Of a stretch of 64,000 nucleotides of DNA, positions 9,755 through 19,282 are shown piece by piece (positions within the stretch are counted from its first letter, which is position 1; each line of letters opens with the position of its first letter). Under the pieces are notes generated by a model. It was not told the DNA's origin. It ran no database searches and saw only the letters and a program-made list of their open reading frames with translations. Source of the stretch: Chloroflexi bacterium TSY (GTDB taxonomy: Bacteria > Chloroflexota > Anaerolineae > Caldilineales > Caldilineaceae); assembly GCA_019217005.1 (NCBI GenBank), contig JAHBNG010000001.1:248001-312000 (forward strand). Direction: 5' to 3'. Made by a program: the position numbers and the translations under genes.

Positions 9755-12412
9755 ATGAACACATCAAATCCATTTACCAGTCTGCGCACGATTCTTACTG
9801 ATTTGTATCCAACAGAAAACGATGCACGACGTGTGGTTGCAGATGCAGGTCTGAACGCCAGAAATATTGAGTTCAGCTCTCAGGCCACGAACAACTGGCA
9901 CGCCATCTTAGTCGAAGCTCAAAAATCTAGCCGAATCGATGTCCTTATAGCAGATGTCGCACTGAATGATTATGCAAATCATCAGGAACTCAGTAAGGCG
10001 TACGATGAGTATCAGGTTTGGTTCGAGCAAGTTGGGCCAGATTTTGAATCTGCAATCGATGAAAAGGCACCAGCTCCGGGAGATTCGCCATACAAAGGAC
10101 TGCAATTTTTTGACCAAAACGACGCTGATCTGTTTTTTGGACGAGAAGTGTTAACCGCCAAACTAGTTGGTCATCTGCGAGAGCATCGGTTCCTGGCGGT
10201 GGTCGGCGCATCTGGCAGCGGGAAATCATCTGCAGTCCGAGCTGGCGTGATTCCAGCCTTAAAGCGTGATGCATCTCTGGTGGATGGCACACGTCCACCG
10301 AATGAGAGTCTGCACTGGCCAGTCTATGTCATCACGCCTCCCGCCCATCCACTCAAAGAACTGGCCTCCACCCTCACCCAAGATGCACTGTCCGTACGAG
10401 CCACCTCTGTGCTGATGGATGACTTGGCTAACGATGCACGTAGTCTTGACTTGGCAGTCCACCGGGTCTTGAGCCAAACGTCAGCCAACCGCTTGCTGCT
10501 CGTGGTAGACCAGTTCGAAGAGCTGTTCACACTTTGTCGGGATGCGAATGAGCGCCAGGCGTTTGTCGATAATCTACTCACCGCTGCCGTTCTAGAAGAG
10601 AACGGACCAACCATCGTCACACTCACCCTACGAGCTGACTTCTATGCTCATTGTGCTGAATTTGATGAGTTACGGGAAGCACTGGCCAAGCGGCAAGAAT
10701 ACATCGGTCCTATGACAACCGATGAGTTACGACAGGTAATTGAAGAACCCGCACAGCGCAACGGCTGGGAGTTTGAAGCTGGTCTTGTGGACTTGCTGTT
10801 GCAAGATGTGGGTGATGAGCCAGGGGCGTTGCCCCTGCTCTCTCATGCCCTGTTAGAGACTTGGAAACGTCGCCAAGGACATACTCTTACCTTTGAAGGA
10901 TACACGGAATCCGGCAGAGTTCAAGGGGCCATTGCCCGCACCGCCGAAACGACATTCAACCAGTTGGAGACAGAACAACAGGCCATTGCCCGCAATATCT
11001 TTTTGCGACTGACCGAACTGGGTGAAGGAACCCAAGACACCCGTCGCCGAACTGCTTTGACTGAACTCATCCCAGAATCGGAAAAAGCATCGGATATAGA
11101 AAAGGTGCTAACTATCCTCGCCGATGCGCGCTTGATTACCACAGAACAGGAAAATGCAGAAGTCGCTCATGAAGCGCTCATTCGAGAATGGTCTATGTTG
11201 CGTCGTTGGCTTGACGAAAATCGAGAGGGGCTGCAGATTCATCGACGCTTGACAGAGGCTGCTCAAGAGTGGGAGACGCTGGCGCACGACCCTGGCTTAC
11301 TCTATCGAAGTGTACTCCTGGAGCAAGCTCTGGAATGGGTCAAGGAACATGAAGAGGAACTCAACGAGGCAGAAAGGTCTTTTCTAAAGGCCAGTAAGGA
11401 GGCGATTGAGACAGAGCAACGCGAGAAAGAGGCTGTTCAGCAGTACCGATTAGAGCAGGCTGAGGCTCTTGCTCTAGAACAGCAAGGACGAGCGGATGAG
11501 CAGGAGCAGCATGCAAAGCAGATGGGGCGCCGGGCATTTTATCTTGGTGTAGCATCAGTCGGTATGCTTATCGCACTTATCACCACTGGCTTGTTTTTCC
11601 AACAGGCTACAGAGCAACGCCAAGCCGCACAAACTTCTGAAGCTGACGAGGCAATTGCTCGCCAAGCAGAAGCATATGCGAAAGAAACAGCAAAAGCACA
11701 ACAAATCATTGCTGAAGATGCCCAACAGGAAGCCTTTACTCGTCAGTTGGCCGCTCAAACGATTTCCTCGATTGAATTAAAGCAGGATGCCGAGTTAAGT
11801 TTACTGTTGGTAGTGCAATCAGCCAAAGCAATGAATAACACAAATACATATATCCAGCAAGTGGATAATGCGTTGCGTAGAGCACTTGCTGTAGCGCCAA
11901 AACATATCCTCCGCCACGAGGCTAGTGTCTGGAACGTGGTCTTCAGCCCCAATGGCAGACGTCTGGTCACCAGAAGTCAAGATGACACGGTCCGCCTCTT
12001 CGACAGCGAGAGCGGCCAGGAACTGGTCACTCTCCGCCACGAGGCGAAGGTCGGGTCCGTGGTCTTCAGTCCCGATGGCTCTCGCCTGGCCACCGCCAGT
12101 TGGGACGGTGACAAAGGAACCAGCACAGTTCGCCTCTGGCGGATGAACATGAGTGATTTAGTGGAGCTTGCCTGTCAAACACTAAGTCGCAACTTCAAAC
12201 CTGAAGAATGGAAACTTTATGTGGGAGACACCAGGCCTTATCAGACGACTTGTCCAGATTCGTCTAAAACTGAATCATCAACTCTAAAATCGACAACTTT
12301 ACCTGTAGTTACTTCGACACCTGTTTCTATACCATTCTTGACATCAGCTTTGACGAACACACCAGCTCCAACGTCCACATCCTTGGGTAACTCGCCTCTC
12401 TCATCTCCATAA
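9755..12412 (+). CDS. EAD1-nSTAND1-WD40 signalling NTPase
   Basis: This is the complete paralogue of the truncated gene at 84. Order of parts: EAD1 (residues 1-90), an APAPGDSPYKGL linker, and an nSTAND1 NTPase with P-loop GASGSGKS near 151-158 and Walker B LLLVVDQFEELF. A winged-helix/helical region with AEVAHEALIREW follows, then a Glu/Gln-rich coiled coil, one transmembrane helix near 595-617, a second coiled coil, and two 41-residue WD40 units (DNA units starting 11915 and 12038). The C-terminal tail is Thr/Ser/Pro-rich. The paralogue at 84 has five WD40 units, so propeller length varies. The ATG at 9755 lies just before the EAD1 fold; a GTG at 9713 is the alternative. Probable role: a membrane-tethered sensor NTPase that recruits EAD1 effectors. 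Confidence 0.9.
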   Translation: MNTSNPFTSLRTILTDLYPTENDARRVVADAGLNARNIEFSSQATNNWHAILVEAQKSSRIDVLIADVALNDYANHQELSKAYDEYQVWFEQVGPDFESAIDEKAPAPGDSPYKGLQFFDQNDADLFFGREVLTAKLVGHLREHRFLAVVGASGSGKSSAVRAGVIPALKRDASLVDGTRPPNESLHWPVYVITPPAHPLKELASTLTQDALSVRATSVLMDDLANDARSLDLAVHRVLSQTSANRLLLVVDQFEELFTLCRDANERQAFVDNLLTAAVLEENGPTIVTLTLRADFYAHCAEFDELREALAKRQEYIGPMTTDELRQVIEEPAQRNGWEFEAGLVDLLLQDVGDEPGALPLLSHALLETWKRRQGHTLTFEGYTESGRVQGAIARTAETTFNQLETEQQAIARNIFLRLTELGEGTQDTRRRTALTELIPESEKASDIEKVLTILADARLITTEQENAEVAHEALIREWSMLRRWLDENREGLQIHRRLTEAAQEWETLAHDPGLLYRSVLLEQALEWVKEHEEELNEAERSFLKASKEAIETEQREKEAVQQYRLEQAEALALEQQGRADEQEQHAKQMGRRAFYLGVASVGMLIALITTGLFFQQATEQRQAAQTSEADEAIARQAEAYAKETAKAQQIIAEDAQQEAFTRQLAAQTISSIELKQDAELSLLLVVQSAKAMNNTNTYIQQVDNALRRALAVAPKHILRHEASVWNVVFSPNGRRLVTRSQDDTVRLFDSESGQELVTLRHEAKVGSVVFSPDGSRLATASWDGDKGTSTVRLWRMNMSDLVELACQTLSRNFKPEEWKLYVGDTRPYQTTCPDSSKTESSTLKSTTLPVVTSTPVSIPFLTSALTNTPAPTSTSLGNSPLSSP

Positions 12413-12473
12413 AGTTCTTTGGCCAACTCTTCAGTTTGTGGGGTATACAAAGGACGAACAATATGTGATATTA

Positions 12474-12564
12474 GTCGTTGATTTTATAGCAATGACAGGA
12501 GTAATTTAACGGTCGTTTTTATATCAACCACAATTGTGATTTAGTGTCCCTTTTTCTAGCAACG
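12474..12564 (+). repeat. Right copy of imperfect direct repeat flanking nSTAND1 gene
   Basis: It carries TCGTTGATTTTATAGCAAT, an ACAGGAGTAATTTAA run and, after about 36 unrelated bases, CTTTTTCTAGCAACG. This matches 9541-9595 and brackets the nSTAND1 gene. It could be a duplication scar or an integration footprint. Confidence 0.6.
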
Positions 12565-12659
12565 ACTTGGTTGAGAGAAATAATCAACGATCTACTTAGT
12601 TTGCCCCTGATCTTGATTGGTCTCCTACTTGGGTCTGTAGTTACCAGAGGTGAGCAGAC

Positions 12660-13841
12660 ATGCGATACAAGAACTCACACAGCGCAATGACGTTAGCAAC
12701 AGTACGAGAGCGGGAGTTACATAAGGCCGCAGAGCGGATCTGCTCCGGCGCGTTTGGCGGTGAGATTAAGCTCGGACCCCCTCAGACCATTCGGGATTGG
12801 GATGGACGGAGCTGGACACGGCGCTTTGAGGTCGTAGATGCACCGTCAGGGGTACCTAGGTCAGTTGTGGCGAAACATTTCCTACTTGGCAAAGGACATA
12901 GCTTTGATGAATGGGCGGGGCTGGCTTTTGTCAATAAATTTGCTGATGGACTGTCACCGGTACCCACGCTATATGGAGGCGATGTCGACCTTGATCTGAT
13001 TATCATTGAAGATCTGGGCGACGCTCGGCAGTACGGCTTGGGCACCATCTTGCGAGGCGATGACCCGAAGCGGGCTACAACCATGTTAGGTGAATTGATG
13101 TCAGCCGTCGGACGGATCCACGCCACGGGCTTTGGGAATGAACAGGAATATCGGCAGTTGCGCAGATCATTACCGCCAAGGCTGAGGGACGATTTTCATA
13201 TGGTCCATCAGTTTGAGGAGATGTTGCATCAGTTTGGCCTGAATGCCCGAAGCGCTGGTTATCAGGTATCTAGATGGGCCGAATCAGAACTACAGTCGGT
13301 CGTGACTGAACTACGGAATCCTACTCAATTTCTCGGCTTTTCTCATGGCGATGTTTGCCCGTCCAACGCAATTCAGCAAGGTCAGCGGGTGCGCCTATTT
13401 GATCTAGAAGTCTGTGGGTACCGGCAAGTGCTGCTTGACGGCGTTTATCCTCAGGTGCGTTATCTCAATTGCCAGGAAGCGGGTCGGATTCCGACAAAAA
13501 CTCAGCGACACATCGCAGACGTCTATCGCTCAGAACTTGCCAAGCGTTATCCATTGGCCAATGAAGACTCTGCATTTGGGCGAGCCTTGGTAGTAGCTGG
13601 TGCAGCTTGGCTGGCATCACTAGTGGTGCGTATACCGTCAGCGCTAGCGAAGGACCGAAAACGGATGATGGGAACGGATCGGCAACGAATCCTACATGCG
13701 CTTCGAGAGTTTGGATTTCTTGCTGCAGATCATGGGCAGCTACCAGCATTAGGTGATGCGGCATTGGAATTGAGAAACAACTTACGCGCTCGTTGGCCAG
13801 GCGACCACCACCATCTTGCCTATTTCCCGGCATTTCAGTAA
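12660..13841 (+). CDS. Aminoglycoside-phosphotransferase-like kinase
   Basis: A 393-residue protein of the APH/choline-kinase fold. An N-lobe Lys is in SVVAKHF and an acidic IIIEDLG strand marks the hinge. The catalytic loop FSHGDVCPSNAI and the metal-binding LFDLEVCG follow (HGDxxxxN plus downstream Asp). Such enzymes phosphorylate small molecules such as aminoglycosides, amino alcohols or nucleosides; the substrate cannot be told from sequence. A GAGGTGAG Shine-Dalgarno-like run precedes the ATG. It stands alone between the conflict genes and the second PepSY-like/C39-like cassette. Confidence 0.8.
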   Translation: MRYKNSHSAMTLATVRERELHKAAERICSGAFGGEIKLGPPQTIRDWDGRSWTRRFEVVDAPSGVPRSVVAKHFLLGKGHSFDEWAGLAFVNKFADGLSPVPTLYGGDVDLDLIIIEDLGDARQYGLGTILRGDDPKRATTMLGELMSAVGRIHATGFGNEQEYRQLRRSLPPRLRDDFHMVHQFEEMLHQFGLNARSAGYQVSRWAESELQSVVTELRNPTQFLGFSHGDVCPSNAIQQGQRVRLFDLEVCGYRQVLLDGVYPQVRYLNCQEAGRIPTKTQRHIADVYRSELAKRYPLANEDSAFGRALVVAGAAWLASLVVRIPSALAKDRKRMMGTDRQRILHALREFGFLAADHGQLPALGDAALELRNNLRARWPGDHHHLAYFPAFQ

Positions 13842-14032
13842 AAAAGCCAAGCTGGCATGGGGTAGACAAAGGGCGAACAGCAAGCGGTCAATGGGTTAAG
13901 TAAAAGGAAGACTCATTAACCTATCTCTCTTTCGGTAACTGCATTGTCGAAGTGGAAATAGTGTCTGTCTGAGGGGTGCGCCAAATATATTGACACTTCG
14001 CGACCAAAGTGCCAAATAGAAGGGGCGTGAAG

Positions 14033-14506
14033 CTATTCGATTTCCGTCAAGCTGAGTACAGCGTATTGATAACCACGATTAGACCACTCCAGCAAAAATA
14101 GGTCTATGTCAACTGCCAAAGGGGTGTCTGATAAAGCAGGATCATTGACATAAACATGAGTGTCATCAAAGCCAACGACCACGACCGCATGGTTATCTAC
14201 ATAGGGCCACTCATCAGAACGATCGGCATCCACAGACACAATCACAGGGAGTCCAGTCTCGAGATAAGGGGCAAACAATGTGAGGTCATCACGACCATAC
14301 CCGTATTCAATGTTGAGACCTAGTTCATCAGCCAGAATTTTAACATGGGGGAAGGGCGTTACATCACCTGAGCTTAAGAGTTGCCATAACCAACTCTCGC
14401 TTTTCTCGATACCAAGATAGCTCAGGACCATTTTACAGCAAGCGACCAGACAATCATCTTCATGCCGTTGCTGCCAATGGTTGAAGTTGTTTAATAGCAC
14501 GCACAT
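14033..14506 (-). CDS. C39-like cysteine peptidase, second copy
   Basis: 157 residues. Cys19 is in DCLVACCKMVLSYL with Gln13 six residues upstream, followed by NHAVVVVGFDD (His) and VNDPALSDTP (Asp). All three catalytic positions of the paralogue at 3549 are kept. Its start overlaps the end of the preceding PepSY-like gene by 47 bp, the same overlap as in the first cassette, pointing to translational coupling and a single ancestral two-gene unit. The segment between Cys and His is divergent, so substrate choice may differ. Confidence 0.82.
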   Translation of the reverse strand: MCVLLNNFNHWQQRHEDDCLVACCKMVLSYLGIEKSESWLWQLLSSGDVTPFPHVKILADELGLNIEYGYGRDDLTLFAPYLETGLPVIVSVDADRSDEWPYVDNHAVVVVGFDDTHVYVNDPALSDTPLAVDIDLFLLEWSNRGYQYAVLSLTEIE

Positions 14507-15038
14507 CCTCCCGGATCGCTTGAAGCTGGGCGTCGGTTAATGGGTCGATTTCCGCAGTTTTGGCACTGACATCCATCACGGCCAGTGGCCCAAGGGTATG
14601 ATAAAAAATGGAAAAACGCCAAACCGGTGGGTCCGAGGGAACAAAGGTACCGCCTGACGCCTTGATTTTTAGCCCAACCCGGTCGCTGATCCAGACATTT
14701 GCTTGAATCCGTGCATACCGTCGTAAAATATAGCCATTCTCATCTTTGGCTAGTTCGTTGCGTGCTTGAGCCGCTTGCACAGCCCCCGCTTCACGCATCT
14801 CACGGACTTGCTCATCATTCAACACTTCTATCTGGCCAGTGGTTGGATCTGCCCAAAGAGTACCAACTGCAGGTGTGCGACTCATATCATCTCGTTGGCA
14901 GAGAACTGTAAATCCCCAACGACCATCTTCACGCGATCGTGCGTGTCCCGCTCTGTATTCAGGCCCCATTGCTTCCGCCAAGTAGGTATTAATCGTGGTG
15001 CGAACATCAGTTTCAGTCATTTCAGTTGTAGATATCAT
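14460..15038 (-). CDS. Two-domain PepSY-like partner of C39-like peptidase
   Basis: 192 residues with two internally similar halves. Each has an aromatic strand (GRWGFTVLCQ, PPVWRFSIFY) followed by a turn with D..T/K..I..L and an L.D.Q...IRE-type helix (LNDEQVREMRE, LTDAQLQAIRE). The second half aligns with the single-domain proteins at 3215 and 15356, so this looks like a duplicated version. There is no signal peptide. The stop overlaps the peptidase start by 47 bp. Confidence 0.7.
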   Translation of the reverse strand: MISTTEMTETDVRTTINTYLAEAMGPEYRAGHARSREDGRWGFTVLCQRDDMSRTPAVGTLWADPTTGQIEVLNDEQVREMREAGAVQAAQARNELAKDENGYILRRYARIQANVWISDRVGLKIKASGGTFVPSDPPVWRFSIFYHTLGPLAVMDVSAKTAEIDPLTDAQLQAIREDVRAIKQLQPLAATA

Positions 15039-15147
15039 GCTGAATTCACCTCTGGATAGGCATGAACGTGGAAGGATAGCGACCTATTTCTATCCTATAC
15101 TGATCTCGCCAATCATAGTGCATTCTGGCATAACCACGCAAACCAAC

Positions 15148-15369
15148 TCAGATGACAAAGAGTCCATAAGACTCCAACCCACTTAGATTACGGAACCAAG
15201 TCCCGAACGATTGAATTTGCAGCCGCTGCATCAATTGGGGATATGTGTATGGGACCAGGAGATAATCAAGGACCATTGCGCTGCATGCCGCCAGGCAATG
15301 GCGTTTGCGCCCACTGCGTGATCAGACTGCTGACTCTGCTGTCGGTGTGAGACGGCTAATTAATGTCAT
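15148..15369 (-). pseudogene. Decayed C39-like peptidase, third copy
   Basis: Reading from the ATG at 15369, which overlaps the end of the PepSY-like gene by 14 bp, the frame starts MTLIS (compare MTLLS at 3549). It meets a TGA after 15 codons, then continues with HCLAACSAMVLDYL, YTYPQLMQRLQ and FRNLSGLES. This aligns with the catalytic-Cys region of the gene at 3549. The frame stops for good near 15148, and the His and Asp motifs are absent. It is a 5' remnant of a third PepSY-like/C39-like cassette. Confidence 0.72.
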
Positions 15370-15697
15370 TCGCTTTTTTTCGTAGGTGCATGATTTTCTC
15401 ATTCGACAAAGGGACGACTTTATCCGTTCGGGCATCTACATCGATGGTTCCCAGCGTAGCAACTTTGTCAAATCCATACCAATATAAATCCACAGCCAGA
15501 CGCCAGATCGGATGCTCTCCTCCGAGAATCAACACGGGATTGCTAGAACGCAAGGCCATACCGACCTCAAGTCCCAGGTAGGAATTGGCTGTCCGTCGAG
15601 CCTCCTCAGGCTTCACAGCAATTTCTTCCGAAAATTGTCCCTTAACTCTTAGTGGTTCAGCTTGGGGCCAGAGTTCTGTATATTCATAATCGAACAT
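15356..15697 (-). CDS. PepSY-like protein, third copy
   Basis: About 113 residues, homologous to 3215-3595 throughout: YEYTELWP, EEARRTANSYLGLEVGMAL, HPIWRLAVDLYW, GTIDVDARTDKVVP. The ATG at 15697 aligns with the start of the paralogue; a TTG at 15721 is possible. It now stands next to a dead C39-like gene. If the protein restrains a peptidase it may persist as a leftover or act on the remaining copies. Confidence 0.7.
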   Translation of the reverse strand: MFDYEYTELWPQAEPLRVKGQFSEEIAVKPEEARRTANSYLGLEVGMALRSSNPVLILGGEHPIWRLAVDLYWYGFDKVATLGTIDVDARTDKVVPLSNEKIMHLRKKANDIN

Positions 15698-15888
15698 ATC
15701 TTTGGTTATGACGTTGCCCAAGAGGGGCGACTTGATTCAACTGGACGTTTGTTCAGGTTCATCCTGTTCTACAGAGCGTGTTCAAACAATACAGAGTATG
15801 GTTAGATTGCAGATGAGACGATTGTCTGAAAATCTCAACAATCTAAACTTTATCCTGAAGTTGCCAAGCCAGTGAAAGGAGGCAATAA

Positions 15889-16563
15889 ATGGCGACAGAC
15901 AAGAAGCAGCTTGCGGATTTGATGAATCTTACGTCCGGCGACAAAAAACACGACCCCAGCGCATACTCCACGATGGGGGTCTTATCCGTTTTATACGATC
16001 GTATTCTCAACTATGATGTTTCTAATCCACAGAGCGAAGAGCGGGATCGCTTCATCATGAGCAAAGGTCACGGTCCTTTGGCACTCTACGCAATCCTTGC
16101 GCAGAAAGGGTTCTTTCCCTCAGATGAGCTCAAGAAGTTTCTAACCTGGGACGGAATCTTGGGGGGACATCCGGATCGAAAGCGTGTACCGGGAGTGGAA
16201 GTCTCAACGGGCTCACTTGGGCATGGTTTTCCAATGGCTATCGGTGTGGCTCTAGGTCTGAAAGCCAAAAAGAACGATCGCCGAGTCTACGTTCTCATTG
16301 GAGACGGCGAAGCGAACGAAGGCTCTGTCTGGGAAGCAGTTCTTCTTGCGGGAAACTTGGGTCTCTCGAATCTGACTGCAATTCTCATTGACAACCGCTC
16401 GAGTTCGAGAGATCTGGGAGACATCGCAACAAAGTTCAAAACCTTTGGCTGGGAAGCCCAGACTGTCGATGGGCGGGATGAAGACGCCATCGAAAAAGCA
16501 CTGTCGTCTCCCGCAGTGGATCGACCCAGTTTATTAGTTGCGGAGGTACTGCCAAATGTCTGA
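15889..16563 (+). CDS. Transketolase, N-terminal (TPP-binding) subunit
   Basis: 224 residues with the thiamine-diphosphate motif GDGEANEGSVWEA and the upstream SKGHGPLALYA and STGSLGHGFPMAIG blocks typical of transketolase N-terminal subunits. An excellent Shine-Dalgarno (GAAAGGAGG) precedes the ATG. The following C-terminal subunit gene overlaps it by 8 bp, so the two are an operon making one enzyme. Such split pairs often serve sugar or specialised metabolite pathways. The protein is somewhat shorter than usual, and the pathway is not evident here. Confidence 0.92.
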   Translation: MATDKKQLADLMNLTSGDKKHDPSAYSTMGVLSVLYDRILNYDVSNPQSEERDRFIMSKGHGPLALYAILAQKGFFPSDELKKFLTWDGILGGHPDRKRVPGVEVSTGSLGHGFPMAIGVALGLKAKKNDRRVYVLIGDGEANEGSVWEAVLLAGNLGLSNLTAILIDNRSSSRDLGDIATKFKTFGWEAQTVDGRDEDAIEKALSSPAVDRPSLLVAEVLPNV

Positions 16564-17467
16564 TTTTATGCGTGATAGAATGGGTCAAGTCGTAAGTGCT
16601 CTGATCGAAACGGACCAAAACACAGCTCTGATTCTGGCGGATATCAGTACAAACTATTTTGTGGATGCCTTAAAGGGTTTTCCTGAGCGCGTGTTCAACC
16701 TCGGCATCATGGAGCAGACGATGGTCAGTCTCGCCTCGGGACTCGCGCTGGAGGGTTTTCATCCCATTGTTCATTCCATTACTCCCTTCGTGACGGAACG
16801 GCCCTTTGAGCAGATCAAGGACGACTTCTGCTATCAGGGGGTGGGAGGAACATTAATCAGTATCGGTGCCTCTTACGATTACGGAACAGATGGCATGACA
16901 CATCATGGCTGTGCCGATGTTCCGATTCTCAAGACACTCCCCAGAATGCAGATATGTGTTCCTGGCACGCCAGATGAGTTTGAAGCGCTGATCCGGCAGA
17001 CCTACACCAATGGTGCACCGACCTATATTCGCACCAGTATTCAGCAGAACAATATCAGTCGTCCCGCCAGCTTTGGCAAACTGCACATCGAACGGGAGGG
17101 GAGAGATGGAGTTGTTGTGGCTGTAGGGCCGATGCTCGAACGGACGCTGGCAGCTGTTGAAGGCATGGACCTTACCGTGCTTTATGCCACGACAGTCGTT
17201 CCATTTGACGAGAAAACTTTGCGGAATGCTGTTTCCAAAGCCTCGCCCAATGTGATCTTGGTAGAACCTTATTATGAAGGGGGACTCGTACAGGACATCG
17301 CAAAAGCGCTTCAGGCCATTGCAACTCGGATCGAAGCGATCGGCGTACCGCGCCAAGTCTTGGAAAGATACGGACCTCCTGAGTATCACGACAGAGAAAT
17401 TGGCCTCACTGCCGAAGGGATCCGCACACGGATCACCAATTTTCTCAAAACTGGCAACCTTGCTTAA
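16556..17467 (+). CDS. Transketolase, C-terminal subunit
   Basis: About 303 residues: pyrimidine-binding domain with FNLGIMEQTMVSLASGLA (the conserved Glu that activates TPP) and a C-terminal transketolase domain. The ATG lies inside the last codons of the partner gene (8-bp overlap). The stop codon sits within the 5-bp target CTTAA of the IS copy at 17468, and duplication of the target preserved the natural ending Leu-Ala-stop, so the gene is undamaged. Confidence 0.92.
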   Translation: MSDFMRDRMGQVVSALIETDQNTALILADISTNYFVDALKGFPERVFNLGIMEQTMVSLASGLALEGFHPIVHSITPFVTERPFEQIKDDFCYQGVGGTLISIGASYDYGTDGMTHHGCADVPILKTLPRMQICVPGTPDEFEALIRQTYTNGAPTYIRTSIQQNNISRPASFGKLHIEREGRDGVVVAVGPMLERTLAAVEGMDLTVLYATTVVPFDEKTLRNAVSKASPNVILVEPYYEGGLVQDIAKALQAIATRIEAIGVPRQVLERYGPPEYHDREIGLTAEGIRTRITNFLKTGNLA

Positions 17468-18723
17468 CTTTACTTTCTGGTAAAAGAAAAGAGATGAGAA
17501 ATGTGACAAAAAGCGGTTAGCAGTTCATCCAAAAGCTGATATGGATATCACAAGTCTGCTGGGGTCGTGGCAAGAAGAAGTGGAAAGGGAATGGGAGGCA
17601 AAAAAGTTAGAAGGGTACCGAGTGAAAAGCATAGATATCACAGGGTTCTGGCGACCGAAGCTGCAAGGGAAAGTGAACCGACTCTATAACTCAACGGCTC
17701 GTCGGGCATTGCCCGCGCTCATCTTTGGAGTGATGATAAGCTCGGGGGAGATAGGCGGGAAGCGAGTGCCACTGCTCAAGGCAATCATGAGATGCACGGT
17801 TGGAACAAAGGAAAGTGAGTTTCGGAAAAAGCTGCTGACAGAGACGAAGAAATCACTGGAGTCAGACGAAGTGGCGGTGGTCGATGCCGGGTTTACAATC
17901 AGAGAAATGCTAGAAAGCGGCATAGACCGATTTGTCCTGCGGGAAGCCATTAACTGCACAGTGCGCCGCAATGAGTTCCCCAAACGCAAAGAAAAAGGCA
18001 GACCACCTGAATATGGTGATATTGTGCGTCCGCTCTCTCGCAGCTATAAGGAAAGCGACTCGAGGCTACAACTCCGGACTCGTCTGGTCGCTTTCTATAG
18101 TGGTCGCCTGATTTGCTATCAAGCATGGCACAATCTCGTCCCCAGAACAACCAAGGTGGATACAGCCAACCGTACCTACTCGATTTACGTCATTCAGGAT
18201 CCGGCCTACAACACACCTTTGGTTTTGGCGACCGTTATGACTTTGCAGCCTGAAACCATTTATCTTGTCTACCTGGAACGCTGGCCTGTTGAACATCCCC
18301 CCTTGGCTTCCAAGCAGATGATTGGCTTACATCGTCAATTTGTTCATGCCGATGAGGCTTGTTTCCGCTTACCTGAACTGGGGCTGCTTGCTGGCAATCT
18401 TCTTTCCCATTTAGCCGCTTCTCTTCCTCCCATACCGACTGGCTACTGGGATCGAGAGCCTCAATCCACTCCCGGCAGGCTGCGCCGTGTTCTCTCGAGT
18501 GCTCTTTTTCCAACTCCTGACCAACTCGACCCTGACTTTCGGAAAAAGGCCTCGGTTTCACACCATTTCCCTAAAGGCGTTCTCGCTCATCGCCGCCTCA
18601 ATGCCGCTGCTTAAACTAGCCGAGCACTATTTTTACATTTTATCCCGTTTTTTCAGGGTGGATTCTTTTTTCCGCCCCTTTCGGTTTGCCCTTTGTCACT
18701 CAAGCCTTTACCAGAAAGTAAAG
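17468..18723 (+). mobile_element. IS4-type insertion sequence, copy 2 (internally deleted, 1256 bp)
   Basis: Perfect CTTTACTTTCTGGTAAA ends and a perfect 5-bp duplication CTTAA at 17463-17467 and 18724-18728. Compared with copy 1 it lacks about 240 bp covering the transposase start, so it can move only in trans. It sits exactly at the transketolase stop codon. Confidence 0.95.
17541..18614 (+). pseudogene. IS4-type transposase, N-terminally deleted
   Basis: An open frame of 357 residues lacking about the first 80-100 residues. A -1/-2 pair of indels near 18050-18096 replaces a stretch of about 15 residues (ESDSRLQLRTRL in place of the GKRLEATTPDSS region). The YLERWPVEHPPLASK signature is intact. 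Confidence 0.88.
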
Positions 18724-19033
18724 CTTAATATATTTGACCACAAGACAGTCTTAGCCTTTCCCAACCTCCTTCGACTATCACTTTTATCACTAAACGTCAG
18801 GATAATTGGTTCTTACTCAATTTTGCTGTTTGATACAAAGGCTCTGAAATGAATGGCATATCCGCTGTGTGATGAAGCAGTAGGAGAAATAGAGAACGGT
18901 AGTAGGAATATCGTAAGGTAGACGTAAACTCAGGGAACAGTGAATCGCTCTATACTAGTAATATCCATTGCCCTTTGAACCAACCATTGTTGTTAGGATG
19001 ACTTGATTGAGCATCGAAAGAAGAGGTTATCAG
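18724..19033. other. Intergenic, no gene seen
   Basis: About 310 bp between the IS and a small hypothetical gene. No structure was recognised beyond the target duplication at its left edge. Confidence 0.35.
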
Positions 19034-19282
19034 ATGTCTCACTCACTGGAAGGCATGGGCTACGTTTGGACTGGTAAGCAGTTTTTGGATAATGTTGAAT
19101 ATATCCTCAATCCCCAAGCCCACATTGGTACGTTGGTGGTGGACGACCAAGTTGATGGGGAGGTCTCGATGCAAGGTTTGACCTTGTATTTGCAGGATCA
19201 GCAGCCGGTCCGCTTTAGCGTTAGCTATCGATGCATTGTTAAACCCCAAGTGTTCTACCGAATCCAACTCGACCCTCTCTGA
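19034..19282 (+). CDS. Hypothetical protein
   Basis: 82 residues starting MSHSLEGMGYVW, preceded by AGAAGAGG at a good distance. No known domain was recognised; the alternating hydrophobic pattern suggests a small beta-rich protein. It lies just upstream of an FHA-domain gene in the same direction. Confidence 0.5.
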   Translation: MSHSLEGMGYVWTGKQFLDNVEYILNPQAHIGTLVVDDQVDGEVSMQGLTLYLQDQQPVRFSVSYRCIVKPQVFYRIQLDPL

